Notes: a model not told the origin generated them from the letters alone. 64,000 nucleotides of DNA from Paenibacillus sp. sptzw28 (GCF_019550795.1 NZ_CP080545.1:5747501-5811500), one strand, 5' to 3'. Shown: positions 9,306-18,805, counted from the stretch's first letter. Numbers and translations are program-made.

Positions 9306-9857
9306 TTACAAATGCGATTGTATCGCGGTACGGATCTGTTCCAATGCCCTGTTGATATCATGGTTCTCGATGACGTGCTCGCATTGCTTGCGGTAAACGA
9401 CTTCTTCCGTATATTGATCCATGTAACGTTCCACGACATCGAAGGGCATACCTTTGCTCTCTAGCCGTTCCCGGACCGTTGTTTTGTCCACATAAATAAA
9501 TAAACGGATTACTTGTGCGCCATAAAGCTTTTTCATCCAAGAGGCGCCTTCACTGTTTAAAATCAGATATACATGCTTACCTTGCTCGAGCGGTCTCCTC
9601 AGCTCCTGATCCCTTATACCATAGAATTCCCTGCCGATAACCGCTTTCTGAATAAAGCTGCCCTGGCGCTCTATTTCGTCGAAGCTTTCCCTCGAGATAT
9701 AGTGGTAATCTTGGTCCGGCTTCTCCTTCTCGCGAGGTGCGCGTGTGGTATAAGAAACTACATGATAAATGCCGAGCTCCGATCCAATACGGTGGGCGAT
9801 CGTCTTTCTGCCCGATCCGCTTGTTCCGGTAAATACAAATATGAAAGGTCCCGCCAT
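9306..9857 (-). CDS. Guanylate kinase-like P-loop protein
   Basis: 183 residues from ATG 9857, chosen because AAGGGGG lies 9 bases upstream; an upstream in-frame extension to 9971 lacks such a site. The fold matches guanylate kinase: P-loop GTSGSGRKT (residues 11-19), GMP-binding SYTTRAPREKEKPDQDYHYIS and FIQKAVIGREFYGI, and a lid region. The Walker lysine position is an arginine (R17) followed by lysine, unlike GxSGxGKxT in true Gmk, so activity may be altered. The housekeeping gmk usually sits near rpoZ/priA, so this is probably a paralog. Its role is unknown. Confidence 0.8.
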   Translation of the reverse strand: MAGPFIFVFTGTSGSGRKTIAHRIGSELGIYHVVSYTTRAPREKEKPDQDYHYISRESFDEIERQGSFIQKAVIGREFYGIRDQELRRPLEQGKHVYLILNSEGASWMKKLYGAQVIRLFIYVDKTTVRERLESKGMPFDVVERYMDQYTEEVVYRKQCEHVIENHDINRALEQIRTAIQSHL

Positions 9858-10012
9858 ACGTGAAAACCCCCTTCGCATTGCCTGATAGTAGGTTACGATT
9901 GTTGCGAATGCGATTCTGCCGAATACAAGCTTTCCAGGAGTAATATATGTATTCGACATGATGATGCACATTCCTTTTTAGGTGCGATGGGCGGTGCGAC
10001 AGCTCGGCAAAC

Positions 10013-10843
10013 CTACTGAAACCGCGGCCTGGTTGAGGATTGCTTCAAGGCGAGGAGCGTTTCGTAATTGAATTTCTGCAATTCATCGTGAAACAAACCG
10101 TGACCGCTATATTCAAACGGAACCAGCCTGGATTCTCGAATCCCTCTATGCTGTACCTCTGCAAAAGCAAATGGACAAATTTTATCTAGCTTCCCATGGA
10201 GTATGGTGGTTGGTACTTGAATATGCGCCAAATCCGCACGCAGGTCTTCATCACGAAGAGACTCGGCGCTTTTTATCGTTCCATAAGAGGAAGCATCCAC
10301 TCCAAGCTGGTGGAACCAATTCATGAAAGCTTCGCTAACCGGTGCACCGAAGAAATTTGCTCCAAAATCCCTCAGCATCTGCGGACGGTCCGTGTATGCG
10401 GCTGCAATTATCGCATCGACCTCCTCCGTGGACATGCCGTACGGATAATCCGAACGACGCGTAAACAGCGGTGCGGCAGCAGCGGCCAAAATAAGCGAGC
10501 ACATTCGATGCCCGGCATGCCTGGCCATATAACGTATCGCAATTGCCCCTCCCATGGAAAAACCGATAAGAGTGGAGTTCTCGAGCTTGAGAGTATCTGC
10601 AATGACTCGAATATCGTCAGCCATTCGGTTATATTCATAACCGCTCCAAGGTGCGTCCGACCGACCGAACCCCCTCAAATCCAATCCGATGCAGCGATAT
10701 CCATGCTTAGGAAGAACGTTGAACTGGTATTCATACATTTTATGATTAACAGGCCATCCATGAATGAAAAGAACCGGCCTCCCGCTTCCCGCTTCCTCCA
10801 AATATATTTTGACGCCTCTTTCTACTTCGATATAATAACCCAT
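10013..10843 (-). CDS. Alpha/beta hydrolase
   Basis: 276 residues. The oxyanion motif FIHGWPV is at 27-33, the nucleophile elbow GFSMGGA has Ser96, an acid candidate is Asp in LHGKLDKICPF (~225), and the catalytic His in YSGHGLFHDE is near 250. The set matches small cytosolic esterases, haloperoxidase-like or epoxide-hydrolase-like hydrolases. The substrate cannot be told. It starts at ATG 10843 behind AGGAGGTG. It is a single gene with no clear operon partner. Confidence 0.88.
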   Translation of the reverse strand: MGYYIEVERGVKIYLEEAGSGRPVLFIHGWPVNHKMYEYQFNVLPKHGYRCIGLDLRGFGRSDAPWSGYEYNRMADDIRVIADTLKLENSTLIGFSMGGAIAIRYMARHAGHRMCSLILAAAAAPLFTRRSDYPYGMSTEEVDAIIAAAYTDRPQMLRDFGANFFGAPVSEAFMNWFHQLGVDASSYGTIKSAESLRDEDLRADLAHIQVPTTILHGKLDKICPFAFAEVQHRGIRESRLVPFEYSGHGLFHDELQKFNYETLLALKQSSTRPRFQ

Positions 10844-11022
10844 CCGAGCACCTCCTTCCTACAGTTATAATATACGACCCCTTGCAAGTTTATTATTGAA
10901 GTCCGCTTATAATGGACGATCTACAGTGAAAAAGTGAATTCTCTTGCACACGGGATAGGCTATTGCCGCATAAACTTAACCGAGACATTTACCTATCTGT
11001 TTAGGCAAAGGAGACTGTGTAC

Positions 11023-12582
11023 ATGTGGTATAACTCGTATATTCCCGAGCAGGCCCAGGGAGGCTACGCTACTTATCCACCTTCTGCAGGCGGCGATTGC
11101 GGATGCGGTGGTGCACGCGGGATGACATCGCCGGGGCAAGGAGCCGGTGGTGGTATGGGCGGAGCCGGTAGTGGTATGGGCGGACCCGGCGGTGGTATGG
11201 GCAGTGGCTTCGGTGACTTTGATGACGGATTCGGCGGACCCGGCGGTATGGGCGGAGGCTTCGGCGGGCCGGGTGGTGGCTTGGGCGGCCCTGGCGGAGG
11301 CTTCGGCGGGCCCGGTGCCGGCTTTGGCGGACCTGGCGGCATGGGCGGAGGCTTCGGCGGGCCCGGGGCCGGCTTCGGCGGACCTGGCGGCGGCTTGGGC
11401 GGCGGCTTGGGCGGCGGCTTGGGCGGCGATTTCGGCGGACCTGGTGGCGGCTTTGGCGGCCCTGGCGGTGGCATGGACGGAGGATTCGGCGGACCCGGTG
11501 CCGGATTCGGCGGGCCAGGCGGCGGCTTGGGCGGAGGATTCGGCGGGCCCGGGGCCGGATTCGGCGGACCTGGCGGCGGCATGGGCGGCGGTTTTGGCGG
11601 GCCCGGTGGCGGCTTTGGCGGACCTGGCGGCATAGGTGGAGGATTCGGCGGACCCGGTGGCGGCTTTGGCGGACCTGGCGGCATAGGTGGAGGATTCGGC
11701 GGACCCGGTGGCGGCTTTGGCGGACCTGGCGGCATAGGTGGAGGATTCGGCGGACCCGGTGGCGGCTTTGGCGGACCTGGCGGCATAGGTGGAGGATTCG
11801 GCGGACCCGGTGCCGGCTTTGGCGGACCTGGCGGCATAGGTGGAGGATTCGGCGGACCCGGTGGCGGCTTTGGCGGACCTGGCGGCATAGGTGGAGGATT
11901 CAGCGGACCCGGTGCCGGCTTTGGCGGACCTGGCGGCATAGGTGGAGGATTCGGCGGACCCGGTGCCGGCTTTGGCGGACCTGGCGGCATAGGTGGAGGA
12001 TTCGGCGGACCCGGTGCCGGCTTTGGCGGACCTGGCGGCGGCTTCGGAGGCCCCGGTGGAGGATTCGGCGCTCTCGGCGGTGGTTTCGGCGGACCCGGCG
12101 GTGGATTCCCTGGACCAGGGCCATTCCCCGGTCCCTTCCCCGGGCCATTCCCTGGTCCCGGACCCGGGCCATTCCCGAACATTGTGACCGTCTTTATCAG
12201 TGGAGGGCGCTTCTTCCCGTGGCTCACACGATCTTACAGGATACGTCATTTCCGCGGAATGACGATTTATCAGGCGCTGGCCGCAACGGGTGCCGTGCGG
12301 TTCCGTCCTAACGGTCGAATCGCGGCGGTAGACGGCGTCGTTGTCACCGGCAATATCGACGCCATCGTACGCGTCAACGGCCGTCGAATTCGTGAAACTC
12401 TTCTTTACTTGCCTGTACAAAGAGGCGATACGATCGGATTGGAGCTCGTTGTACGTGGAGCTGGAATTCCGCGTGAAGATGAAGAGTTTGAAACGGATAC
12501 GCAGCGAGCCGACGAAATAGAAAGCAACTATGAGCTTATTGAACAGAATGCAGAAGAAGTGAACGTCAATCAAGAAGGTTAA
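11023..12582 (+). CDS. Glycine-rich repeat protein with C-terminal beta-grasp-like domain
   Basis: 519 residues from ATG 11023 (AAAGGAG is 9 bases upstream; a GTG at 11017 is too close to it). The N-terminus MWYNSYIPEQAQGGYATYPP has no signal peptide and is followed by CGCGG. Residues ~40-385 are built from GFGGPGG-type units, including eight 17-residue repeats. Residues ~388-485 form a folded domain with FISGGRFFPWLTRSY, MTIYQALAATGAV and an RGDTIGLELVV end, similar in layout to DUF4430/transcobalamin-like beta-grasp domains (family assignment is inference). The tail is acidic. The composition resembles spore-coat or exosporium filament proteins, but no direct evidence supports that location. 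The antisense strand is also open because of the repeat composition and is not taken as coding. Confidence 0.8.
   Translation: MWYNSYIPEQAQGGYATYPPSAGGDCGCGGARGMTSPGQGAGGGMGGAGSGMGGPGGGMGSGFGDFDDGFGGPGGMGGGFGGPGGGLGGPGGGFGGPGAGFGGPGGMGGGFGGPGAGFGGPGGGLGGGLGGGLGGDFGGPGGGFGGPGGGMDGGFGGPGAGFGGPGGGLGGGFGGPGAGFGGPGGGMGGGFGGPGGGFGGPGGIGGGFGGPGGGFGGPGGIGGGFGGPGGGFGGPGGIGGGFGGPGGGFGGPGGIGGGFGGPGAGFGGPGGIGGGFGGPGGGFGGPGGIGGGFSGPGAGFGGPGGIGGGFGGPGAGFGGPGGIGGGFGGPGAGFGGPGGGFGGPGGGFGALGGGFGGPGGGFPGPGPFPGPFPGPFPGPGPGPFPNIVTVFISGGRFFPWLTRSYRIRHFRGMTIYQALAATGAVRFRPNGRIAAVDGVVVTGNIDAIVRVNGRRIRETLLYLPVQRGDTIGLELVVRGAGIPREDEEFETDTQRADEIESNYELIEQNAEEVNVNQEG
11629..12036 (+). repeat. Eight tandem 51-bp coding repeats
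   Basis: The marker GGCATAGGTGGA recurs at 11629, 11680, 11731, 11782, 11833, 11884, 11935 and 11986, exactly every 51 bases (17 codons). Units differ by a few bases (GGC/GCC Gly/Ala exchange), indicating expansion by slippage or recombination. Confidence 0.9.
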
Positions 12583-12686
12583 CTGTTTATTCCCAGGGCA
12601 ATTTCAGGGAGAATAGCCAAAAGGCTTATAATGTGATGAGAATTTTATAAGGCGGCGTAAGCCTCCTTAGGATATTTCTTTAAAAA

Positions 12687-12728
12687 ATAAGGGCCTGATC
12701 AAAGCATCCGCTTTGATCAGGCCCTTAT
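12687..12728. terminator. Bidirectional terminator between glycine-rich gene and araB
   Basis: A 19-base perfect inverted repeat (12687-12705 and 12710-12728, loop ATCC) with A-rich and T-rich flanks serves both convergent genes. Confidence 0.9.
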
Positions 12729-12743
12729 CGTCATTCCGACCGC

Positions 12744-14420
12744 TTAGTGCGCACTTGCCTCTTCCTTGATTGCTTTCAGACGTTTCATCACATCGTTGGC
12801 GCCCCTGCCGAAGTAATCGTGCAGCTGGTTGTACTCGGCGTACAACTTGTCATAGACCGCCACATTCTCCGGAATTGGCTTAAACGATTCCTCGCGGACG
12901 CGGGCCATTCTTGCAGCCGCATCTACAACATTATCGTAGCCGCCTTTGGCCGCTCCGGCGGCGACCGCTCCAAACATAGCCGCGCCAAGCGCCGGAGTTT
13001 GCTTCGATGCAGCGATCTTAATTTCGCGATTCGTCACATCCGCATATATTTGCATGAGCAGGCGGTTCTTCTGCGGCAGTCCGCCGCATGCATAAAGCTC
13101 ATTAACTTCCACGCCGTTGCTGTGGAAGGCTTCAACGATTTTGCGCGTTCCAAACGCCGTTGCTTCAAGCAGGGCCCGATAAATCTCCTGCGGCTTGGTC
13201 AGCAGGGTGCAGCCGAGCAGCAAACCGGTAAGGTCCGTATCGACGAGAACGGAACGGTTGCCATTCCACCAGTCGAGGGCAACTACGCCCGACTCACCAA
13301 CGTTCAGCTCGGACGCTTTCTTCTCCAGCCACTCATGAACGTTGATGCCTTCCTCTTTCGCCGCTTCAACCACATATGCCGGAACCGCTTCGTCCACATA
13401 CCAGGCAAAAATATCGCCGACAGCCGATTGACCGGCTTCATAACCGAAATAGCCCGGGATGATTCCGTCCTCAACAACTCCGCACATACCCTCCACCTGC
13501 TTCTCCTCGGAACCAAGCAGCATATGACAGATCGATGTGCCCATGGCCATAACCAGCTTGCCCGGTGTTACAACGCCGACAGCGGGAACCGCCGCATGCG
13601 CGTCGACATTGCCGACAGCGATGGCAATTCCAGCCGGCAGACCCATTTGCGATGCCATCTCGGAGTTCAGTTCGCCCGCTTTGGTGCCCAGTGGAAGTAC
13701 ATCACCACGCAGCTTTGTTTCGGCAAGGTTCTCAAGCCGCGGATCAAGCGCTTTGAGAAAATCACTGCTAGGGTAACCTTCCTGCTTATGCCAGATCGAC
13801 TTGTAGCCGGCGGTGCAGCTGTTGCGCACGATGTTGCCCGTCATTTGGCCGACTACCCAGTCCGTCGCCTCAACGAATTTATCCGCCGTCTCGTAGATTT
13901 CAGGCGCCTCGTTCAATATTTGCCACGATTTCGCCAGCATCCATTCGGACGATATTTTGCCGCCGTAGCGGGGAAGGAATGATTCTCCGCGCTTGGCTGC
14001 GATCTCGTTGATGAGGTTCGCCTCGTCCTGTGCGGCATGGTGCTTCCACAGCTTCACCCAGCTGTGCGGATTTTCTTTGTAGGCCGGATCGAAGCAAAGC
14101 GGCTGGCCGGCTTGGTCGATCGGCAGCATCGTGCATGCCGTAAAATCGATCCCGAGCCCGATAACCTCGGCAGGATCAATGCCGGATTCCTTCATAACCG
14201 CCGGCACCGATTGAGTAAGCACTTCAATATAATCAGCCGGATGCTGCAGGGCCCAGTCATGCTCCAGCTTGAGACCCGATTCCGGCAATTTCTCATCAAT
14301 TACGTTATGACGGTAAGGCGTCACATGCTCGGCGATTTCCGCTCCGTCGGACAGACGAACCAGCACCGCCCGCCCGGATTCCGTCCCATAGTCGACGCCG
14401 ATCGCATACTTGCTGCTCAT
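12744..14420 (-). CDS. araB: Ribulokinase
   Basis: 558 residues, close to the ~560 typical of AraB. It phosphorylates L-ribulose with ATP in arabinose catabolism (cytoplasm). The FGGY-kinase N-terminal motif [14 protein letters not shown] is at residues 8-21, [14 protein letters not shown] near 90, and the C-terminal ATPase part includes [19 protein letters not shown] (~440) with [15 protein letters not shown] (~490). It starts at ATG 14420 behind GAGGAGG. It follows araD at 138 bases in the same direction and ends at a strong terminator, so it is probably the last gene of an araD-araB transcript controlled by AraR. Confidence 0.95.
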   Translation of the reverse strand: MSSKYAIGVDYGTESGRAVLVRLSDGAEIAEHVTPYRHNVIDEKLPESGLKLEHDWALQHPADYIEVLTQSVPAVMKESGIDPAEVIGLGIDFTACTMLPIDQAGQPLCFDPAYKENPHSWVKLWKHHAAQDEANLINEIAAKRGESFLPRYGGKISSEWMLAKSWQILNEAPEIYETADKFVEATDWVVGQMTGNIVRNSCTAGYKSIWHKQEGYPSSDFLKALDPRLENLAETKLRGDVLPLGTKAGELNSEMASQMGLPAGIAIAVGNVDAHAAVPAVGVVTPGKLVMAMGTSICHMLLGSEEKQVEGMCGVVEDGIIPGYFGYEAGQSAVGDIFAWYVDEAVPAYVVEAAKEEGINVHEWLEKKASELNVGESGVVALDWWNGNRSVLVDTDLTGLLLGCTLLTKPQEIYRALLEATAFGTRKIVEAFHSNGVEVNELYACGGLPQKNRLLMQIYADVTNREIKIAASKQTPALGAAMFGAVAAGAAKGGYDNVVDAAARMARVREESFKPIPENVAVYDKLYAEYNQLHDYFGRGANDVMKRLKAIKEEASAH

Positions 14421-14558
14421 AAAGTTTTTTCCTCCTCAGGGGTTTTGTATAAACAATACCGGCTCTGCAAGCGCGAACAGTATTACGCATAGCCAGCCGA
14501 TGAATGCAGCCAGACCCGGTGCATACAGCCGTATAACAATAGTTATAATAAAAACCGT

Positions 14559-15257
14559 TTACTTCTGGCCGTAATAGGCGTTTTTACCATGTTTACGCAG
14601 GTAGTGCCGGTCAAGCAGATGCTGATCCATGGGCTGAACGTTCGGATTCAGCTGGAAGGTATGAAGCGCCATCTTCGCCACTTCCTCGACAACTACCGCA
14701 TTGTGGACGGCATTATGCGGATCCTTGCCCCAACAGAACGGGGCGTGACTGAATACAAGCGCCGCAGGCACCTGGTTCGGATCAATTCCGCCTTTATCGA
14801 ATGTTTCGATAATGACATTGCCGGTCTCCAGCTCATACGCTCCTTGAATCTCAGCTTCCGTCATGGGGCGGGTACAAGGTATTTCTCCGTAAAAATAATC
14901 CCCGTGCGTCGTGCCGAGCGCTGGAACGGCACGTCCGGCCTGCGCCCAGCTTGTCGCCCATGGCGAATGCGTATGCACAATTCCGCCAATGCCCTCGAAT
15001 GCGCGGTAGAGCGCGACGTGCGTCGGCGTATCAGACGACGGCCGAAGCTCTCCCTCCACAACATTGCCCTCCAGATCGACAATTACGATTTGCTCAGGAC
15101 GCAGATCCTCGTAAGGAACTCCGCTCGGTTTAATTGCAACAAGACCGCTCTCGCGGTCAATGCCGCTCACGTTGCCCCAGGTAAAGGTGACAAGCCCATA
15201 TTTAGGAAGCTCCATATTCGCTTCCCAGACAGCCTGCTTTAATGATTCCAGCATCAT
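14559..15257 (-). CDS. araD: L-ribulose-5-phosphate 4-epimerase
   Basis: 232 residues, the standard AraD length. It converts L-ribulose-5-phosphate to D-xylulose-5-phosphate. Class II aldolase/epimerase features are visible: [20 protein letters not shown] (~27-46), [14 protein letters not shown], and metal-binding histidines in [15 protein letters not shown] (~95-100) and [14 protein letters not shown]. It starts at ATG 15257. An AraR box lies between the -35 and -10 of its promoter. Together with araB it gives two of the three arabinose steps; the isomerase araA is not in the window. Confidence 0.95.
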   Translation of the reverse strand: MMLESLKQAVWEANMELPKYGLVTFTWGNVSGIDRESGLVAIKPSGVPYEDLRPEQIVIVDLEGNVVEGELRPSSDTPTHVALYRAFEGIGGIVHTHSPWATSWAQAGRAVPALGTTHGDYFYGEIPCTRPMTEAEIQGAYELETGNVIIETFDKGGIDPNQVPAALVFSHAPFCWGKDPHNAVHNAVVVEEVAKMALHTFQLNPNVQPMDQHLLDRHYLRKHGKNAYYGQK

Positions 15258-15326
15258 AACTCTCCTTTCGCCGATAAAAAATGCCCGTAATCTGCTGCAC
15301 GGACATGTAAGCTCTAATCTATTGTT

Positions 15327-15355
15327 ATTATAACTTGTACGTACAAGTGTGTCAC
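15327..15355 (-). promoter_or_regulatory. araDB promoter overlapped by AraR operator
   Basis: On the minus strand GTGACA (15355-15350), 17 bases, TATAAT (15332-15327). The spacer contains the perfect 16-base palindrome ACTTGTACGTACAAGT (15333-15348), matching the known AraR box of Bacillus. Bound AraR should block polymerase; arabinose should relieve it. Confidence 0.88.
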
Positions 15356-15481
15356 GATATATTTTCTTGGAAGCTCGTTATACCGGAGACAAGGCAGGCC
15401 CAACGAATAGCAGCGCAAAAGCCGAGGCAATCGCCCGCTCAATCTGCCGTGTAACCATCCTGCGAATCCACGTTGTTGCAG

Positions 15482-16591
15482 TTATAGGACGGCAGCCGGG
15501 GCGGTCGAATCGCGGACAATCAGCTTCGGCTCGTAAACGATATCCTGCACAAGGCCGCCTTTATGCTCGAGCAGACGTATCAGCAGACCCACGGCATCTT
15601 CACCCATCTTCGTCTTTGGATGCTCAAGCGTCGTCAGCTTCACTTCAGTGGCCGTAGCCAAAGTGGCATCGTCGAAACCAATCATCGACAGGTCGGCAGG
15701 TACCGTCAGACCGCTGCCCCGGACGACATCCAGCATCCGGACGGCCAGTTCGTCGTTATAGCATACAATGGCGGTCGGCCGTTCGGCAGGACCATGTCCG
15801 AGCAGCGACGCCAGCGCTTCAACCGGCTTGGTCCGCTTCTCTTCCGTCGTGTAGCGGATAAGATACTCGGGGCGCAGATTCAGCTGACGCTCACGCAGGC
15901 AGCGAAGGAAGCCGCGCATCCGGTACACCCCCTGGAAGTCGTCGGTTTTGAAAAACCCGGCAATCCGCTTATGGCCAAGCTGCGCCAGATGCTCGGCGGC
16001 GCGGAAGCCCCCGAGCTCATCATCCACCTTCAAGCACGGCGCATCAAGATCGCTGTAGCGTTCATTCAGCATGACATAGGGAATATTCCTCGCTTCAAGC
16101 GATAGAAAATAATCCAGATTCGGGTTCCCTTCCGCGCTCTTGGTAGGCTCGATGATAAGCCCGCCGAGCTGCTGCTGCAGCATCGACTCCAAGCTCTCGC
16201 GCTCCTTCTCCTTCTCGTTATCGGTGCTGGCCAGCAGCAGCCTTCCGCCCTGCAGACGAAGCGCGGATTCCACGCCGCGCACGATGGTGGGAAAGATGTA
16301 ATCGGAAATGTGCGTCGTCATCATTCCGATGGTGAGTCCTTGCGGCGCCTTAAGTGAGCTGCCGTCAGCCTTATCGGCGACGAAGGTCCCTTTGCCCTGC
16401 GAGCGGTAGAGCCAGCCTTCAGCCTCCAAATCGCCAAGCGCCTGCCGAACTGTTTGGCGGCTCATGCCGAACCGGGCGGCGATCTCGTTCTCCGACGGCA
16501 ATTTATCGTGAGTTTTGAATTGGGCGGAGGCGATCCACGACACAATCTCTTCTTTCAACTGTATATACTTGGGCGGAAGCTGTTCCTTCAC
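15482..16591 (-). CDS. araR: Arabinose-responsive repressor, GntR/LacI chimera
   Basis: 369 residues from GTG 16591 (GAGGTG just upstream). Residues 1-72 form a GntR winged helix (LPSENEIAARFGMSRQTVRQ). Residues 80-369 form a LacI-type periplasmic-binding-like sensor (GLTIGMMTTHISDYIFPTIV; later PTAIVCYNDELAVRMLDVV). This fusion is characteristic of AraR of B. subtilis. It binds ACTTGTACGTACAAGT-type boxes, and such boxes lie before this gene and before araD, giving autoregulation and control of araDB. The gap to araD is 224 bases, holding the araD promoter and no gene. Confidence 0.95.
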   Translation of the reverse strand: MKEQLPPKYIQLKEEIVSWIASAQFKTHDKLPSENEIAARFGMSRQTVRQALGDLEAEGWLYRSQGKGTFVADKADGSSLKAPQGLTIGMMTTHISDYIFPTIVRGVESALRLQGGRLLLASTDNEKEKERESLESMLQQQLGGLIIEPTKSAEGNPNLDYFLSLEARNIPYVMLNERYSDLDAPCLKVDDELGGFRAAEHLAQLGHKRIAGFFKTDDFQGVYRMRGFLRCLRERQLNLRPEYLIRYTTEEKRTKPVEALASLLGHGPAERPTAIVCYNDELAVRMLDVVRGSGLTVPADLSMIGFDDATLATATEVKLTTLEHPKTKMGEDAVGLLIRLLEHKGGLVQDIVYEPKLIVRDSTAPAAVL

Positions 16592-16616
16592 GCGGCACCT
16601 CGATTCACAATGTCCA

Positions 16617-16663
16617 ACTTGTACGCAATAAGTATATCATGCCCGAAACTTGTACGTACATAA
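16617..16663. promoter_or_regulatory. Pair of AraR boxes upstream of araR
   Basis: ACTTGTACGCAATAAG (16617-16632) and ACTTGTACGTACATAA (16648-16663) are imperfect AraR boxes starting 31 bases apart, about three helical turns, fitting cooperative binding. A minus-strand extended -10 (TGATATACT, about 16632-16640) lies between them, so AraR probably represses its own gene. Confidence 0.75.
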
Positions 16664-16777
16664 TTAAAAGGGCCGGGTAACGAGCGGCAATTTATGAATT
16701 ACATTTTGTTTTTGACAAAACACGCATTTCCCCCTAACATGATCTTCACAATGATTATAAGAATGGAGGAAATTTTG

Positions 16778-17209
16778 ATGCCTGCATCTGCAGCTGAGGC
16801 CGCTCAAGAAACGGAATCCGGCAATGCCAGACAGCCGGGCTTCGGCTACATCCGCCTGTCCTTGTTATTGCTTGGCTTTTTGTTCGCGGTATGCGTTGCC
16901 ATCCAAGTGTTTCTGGCAGGCATGGCCCTCTTCGTAAACCCGTCTCACTGGAAAGCTCATTCTACGTTCATTCACTATTTTGAAATGCTTCCTGTGGGCA
17001 TGTTCATTCTAACCTACTTCGGCCGCGTTCGCGGTGCCGTAAGGTGGTTCTCGCTCGTGATGACAGCCTTGATCGCGCTGCAGTATGCAACTGTACACAT
17101 GTCGCAGGTCGCCCCGATTTTCTCGGCGCTTCATCCGGTATTTGCTCTGCTGCTGTTCTGGACCTCCGTCGTGACAGTCAAGCGGGCTTACGCAGTATGG
17201 CGAAGCTGA
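16778..17209 (+). CDS. Four-helix membrane protein, DUF6220-like
   Basis: 143 residues from ATG 16778, chosen because GGAGG lies 8 bases upstream; a longer frame from 16694 has no ribosome site. There are four hydrophobic segments (about 30-55, 72-90, 95-115 and 118-138) with short loops and two conserved-looking histidines (STFIHYFEMLP, QYATVHMSQV). The layout matches DUF6220 membrane proteins; the function is unknown. It is divergent from araR. Confidence 0.7.
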   Translation: MPASAAEAAQETESGNARQPGFGYIRLSLLLLGFLFAVCVAIQVFLAGMALFVNPSHWKAHSTFIHYFEMLPVGMFILTYFGRVRGAVRWFSLVMTALIALQYATVHMSQVAPIFSALHPVFALLLFWTSVVTVKRAYAVWRS

Positions 17210-17229
17210 GCTCCGTGGCACATGCAAAC

Positions 17230-17265
17230 AGCCGCTGCCGGCCAATTTGGCCAGGGCAAGCGGCT
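17230..17265. terminator. Likely terminator between convergent genes
   Basis: AGCCGCT (17230-17236) pairs with AGCGGCT (17259-17265) with GGCC-AATT-GGCC at the tip. The AT-rich TTAATTAAT follows on the plus strand. It lies between the DUF6220-like gene and galU copy 2. Confidence 0.55.
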
Positions 17266-17309
17266 TAATTAATCGCGCCATGAATAATTAATGCCGAATT
17301 AACGGATCA

Positions 17310-18191
17310 TCACTTCACAAATAAACCGAGCCGCTGCAGCAAGTATGCCCGCACATCGCTGCCAAGATCCTCCCTGTCCAGGGCCAGATCAATGGTCGCC
17401 TGCACAAAACCCAGCTTATCGCCGACATCATGCCTGCGGCCGTCGAAACGGAATGCAGTCAGCGGAGACTGCCAGTTGAGACGCTGCAGGCTGTCGGTAA
17501 GCTGAATCTCGCCGCCCTTGCCCGGTTCCGCACGCTCGAGCAAATTAAAGATAGCGGGCTCCAGCACGTATCGCCCAACAACCGCCAAATTTGAAGGCGC
17601 CTCGCCGGGATGCGGCTTCTCGACCAAATCGCGCACACGTCCCCGCGTATCGCCTTCCTCCAGATCGACAATGCCGTATTTGTGCGTCTGGTCCCACGGC
17701 ACCTCCATTACGGCAATGACGGACGAGCGCTCCGCCTCGTAAACGTCAATCATCTGCTTGAGACACGGCGGTTCAGAGAGCAAAATATCATCGCCGAGCA
17801 GCACGGCAAAAGGCTCGTTCTCAGTGAAGCTGCGCGCGCACAGTACAGCATGTCCTAGGCCTAGCGGCTCCCGCTGCCGAGTATAGTAAATGTCCGCCAT
17901 ATGCGAAATACTACGCACGAGCTCGAGCATTTCCGCCTTGCCGTGAGCTTCAAGCTCGGTCTCAAGCTCCGCAGATTTGTCAAAATGGTCCTCGATCGCC
18001 CGCTTGTTCCGTCCGGTGACGATCATAATGCTTTCGATGCCGGAGGCGACCGCTTCCTCCACGATATATTGAATGGCCGGCTTATCAATGAGCGGCAGCA
18101 TCTCCTTCGGCTGCGCTTTGGTAGCCGGCAGGAACCGCGTGCCGAGTCCTCCCGCCGGAATAATTGCTTTACGCACACGTTTACCCGTCAT
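17310..18191 (-). CDS. galU: UTP-glucose-1-phosphate uridylyltransferase (copy 2)
   Basis: 293 residues, the same length as the enzyme at 1141-2022 and collinear with it. The signature [20 protein letters not shown] is at residues 15-34, [11 protein letters not shown] at ~125 and [10 protein letters not shown] at ~227. It makes UDP-glucose for cell-envelope polymers. It stands alone, which fits a housekeeping gtaB role, while copy 1 is in a glycan cluster. The GC content is visibly higher than in copy 1, so the two were not produced by a very recent duplication. Confidence 0.94.
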   Translation of the reverse strand: MTGKRVRKAIIPAGGLGTRFLPATKAQPKEMLPLIDKPAIQYIVEEAVASGIESIMIVTGRNKRAIEDHFDKSAELETELEAHGKAEMLELVRSISHMADIYYTRQREPLGLGHAVLCARSFTENEPFAVLLGDDILLSEPPCLKQMIDVYEAERSSVIAVMEVPWDQTHKYGIVDLEEGDTRGRVRDLVEKPHPGEAPSNLAVVGRYVLEPAIFNLLERAEPGKGGEIQLTDSLQRLNWQSPLTAFRFDGRRHDVGDKLGFVQATIDLALDREDLGSDVRAYLLQRLGLFVK

Positions 18192-18377
18192 ATTCGTTTC
18201 CTCTCCCTTGCTGTGACTCGTCTATTTTCATCATAACCGTATTTTTCACAACGTACCATTTATTTTACTTCAAACAGGCCTCACAAATGCGCTCATTCAT
18301 TAATTTGACACCTCCCCCGGATTCATGCCAAACTATAAGCGATTGCGACTCATTGCTTGCAAGGGAGTGATAACGCA

Positions 18378-18779
18378 TTGCTTATGAACCGGGCGCTTCG
18401 TACCTCGAAGCATGATGAGATGATCGACATTACCCGTGAAATCGCCTCTATCGTCAGCAAGGAGAAGATTCAGAGCGGCATCGCCGTAATCTATTGTCCC
18501 CATACGACGGCAGGCATAACGATTCAGGAGAACGCAGATCCTGATGTGAAGCACGACGTGCTGATGCGGCTTGACGAAGTTTATCCGTGGGAGCACCCCA
18601 AATACCGGCATGCCGAAGGCAATACCGCCGCTCATTTGAAAGCGATCACGACCGGCACCTCGCAAACCGTTCCGATTGTGGACGGGCGTCTTGTTCTCGG
18701 CAGATGGCAGGGCATTTATTTCTGCGAATTCGACGGGCCCCGCACACGTGAGTATTATGTGAAATTAATTCAAGGCTGA
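18378..18779 (+). CDS. yjbQ: YjbQ family protein (UPF0047)
   Basis: 133 residues from TTG 18378, preferred because AAGGGAG is 10 bases upstream; ATG 18384 is possible. Family motifs are [15 protein letters not shown] (~40-54), [19 protein letters not shown] and the C-terminal [15 protein letters not shown]. Members form small trimers; secondary thiamine-phosphate synthase activity is reported for the E. coli protein, but the physiological role is unsettled. It is followed by a strong terminator. Confidence 0.9.
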   Translation: MLMNRALRTSKHDEMIDITREIASIVSKEKIQSGIAVIYCPHTTAGITIQENADPDVKHDVLMRLDEVYPWEHPKYRHAEGNTAAHLKAITTGTSQTVPIVDGRLVLGRWQGIYFCEFDGPRTREYYVKLIQG

Positions 18780-18805
18780 GTTGGCGGTTTGTAAGAAAAT
18801 AATAG

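Noticed and set aside
10993..12573. Long minus-strand open frame opposite the glycine-rich gene
   Set aside because: It arises because GGN-rich repeats have no stop codons on the opposite strand. It has no ribosome site and a low-complexity Ser/Ala/Gly translation.
18305..18339. TTGACA and TATAAG before yjbQ as a promoter
   Set aside because: The spacer is 23 bases, too long for sigma-A.
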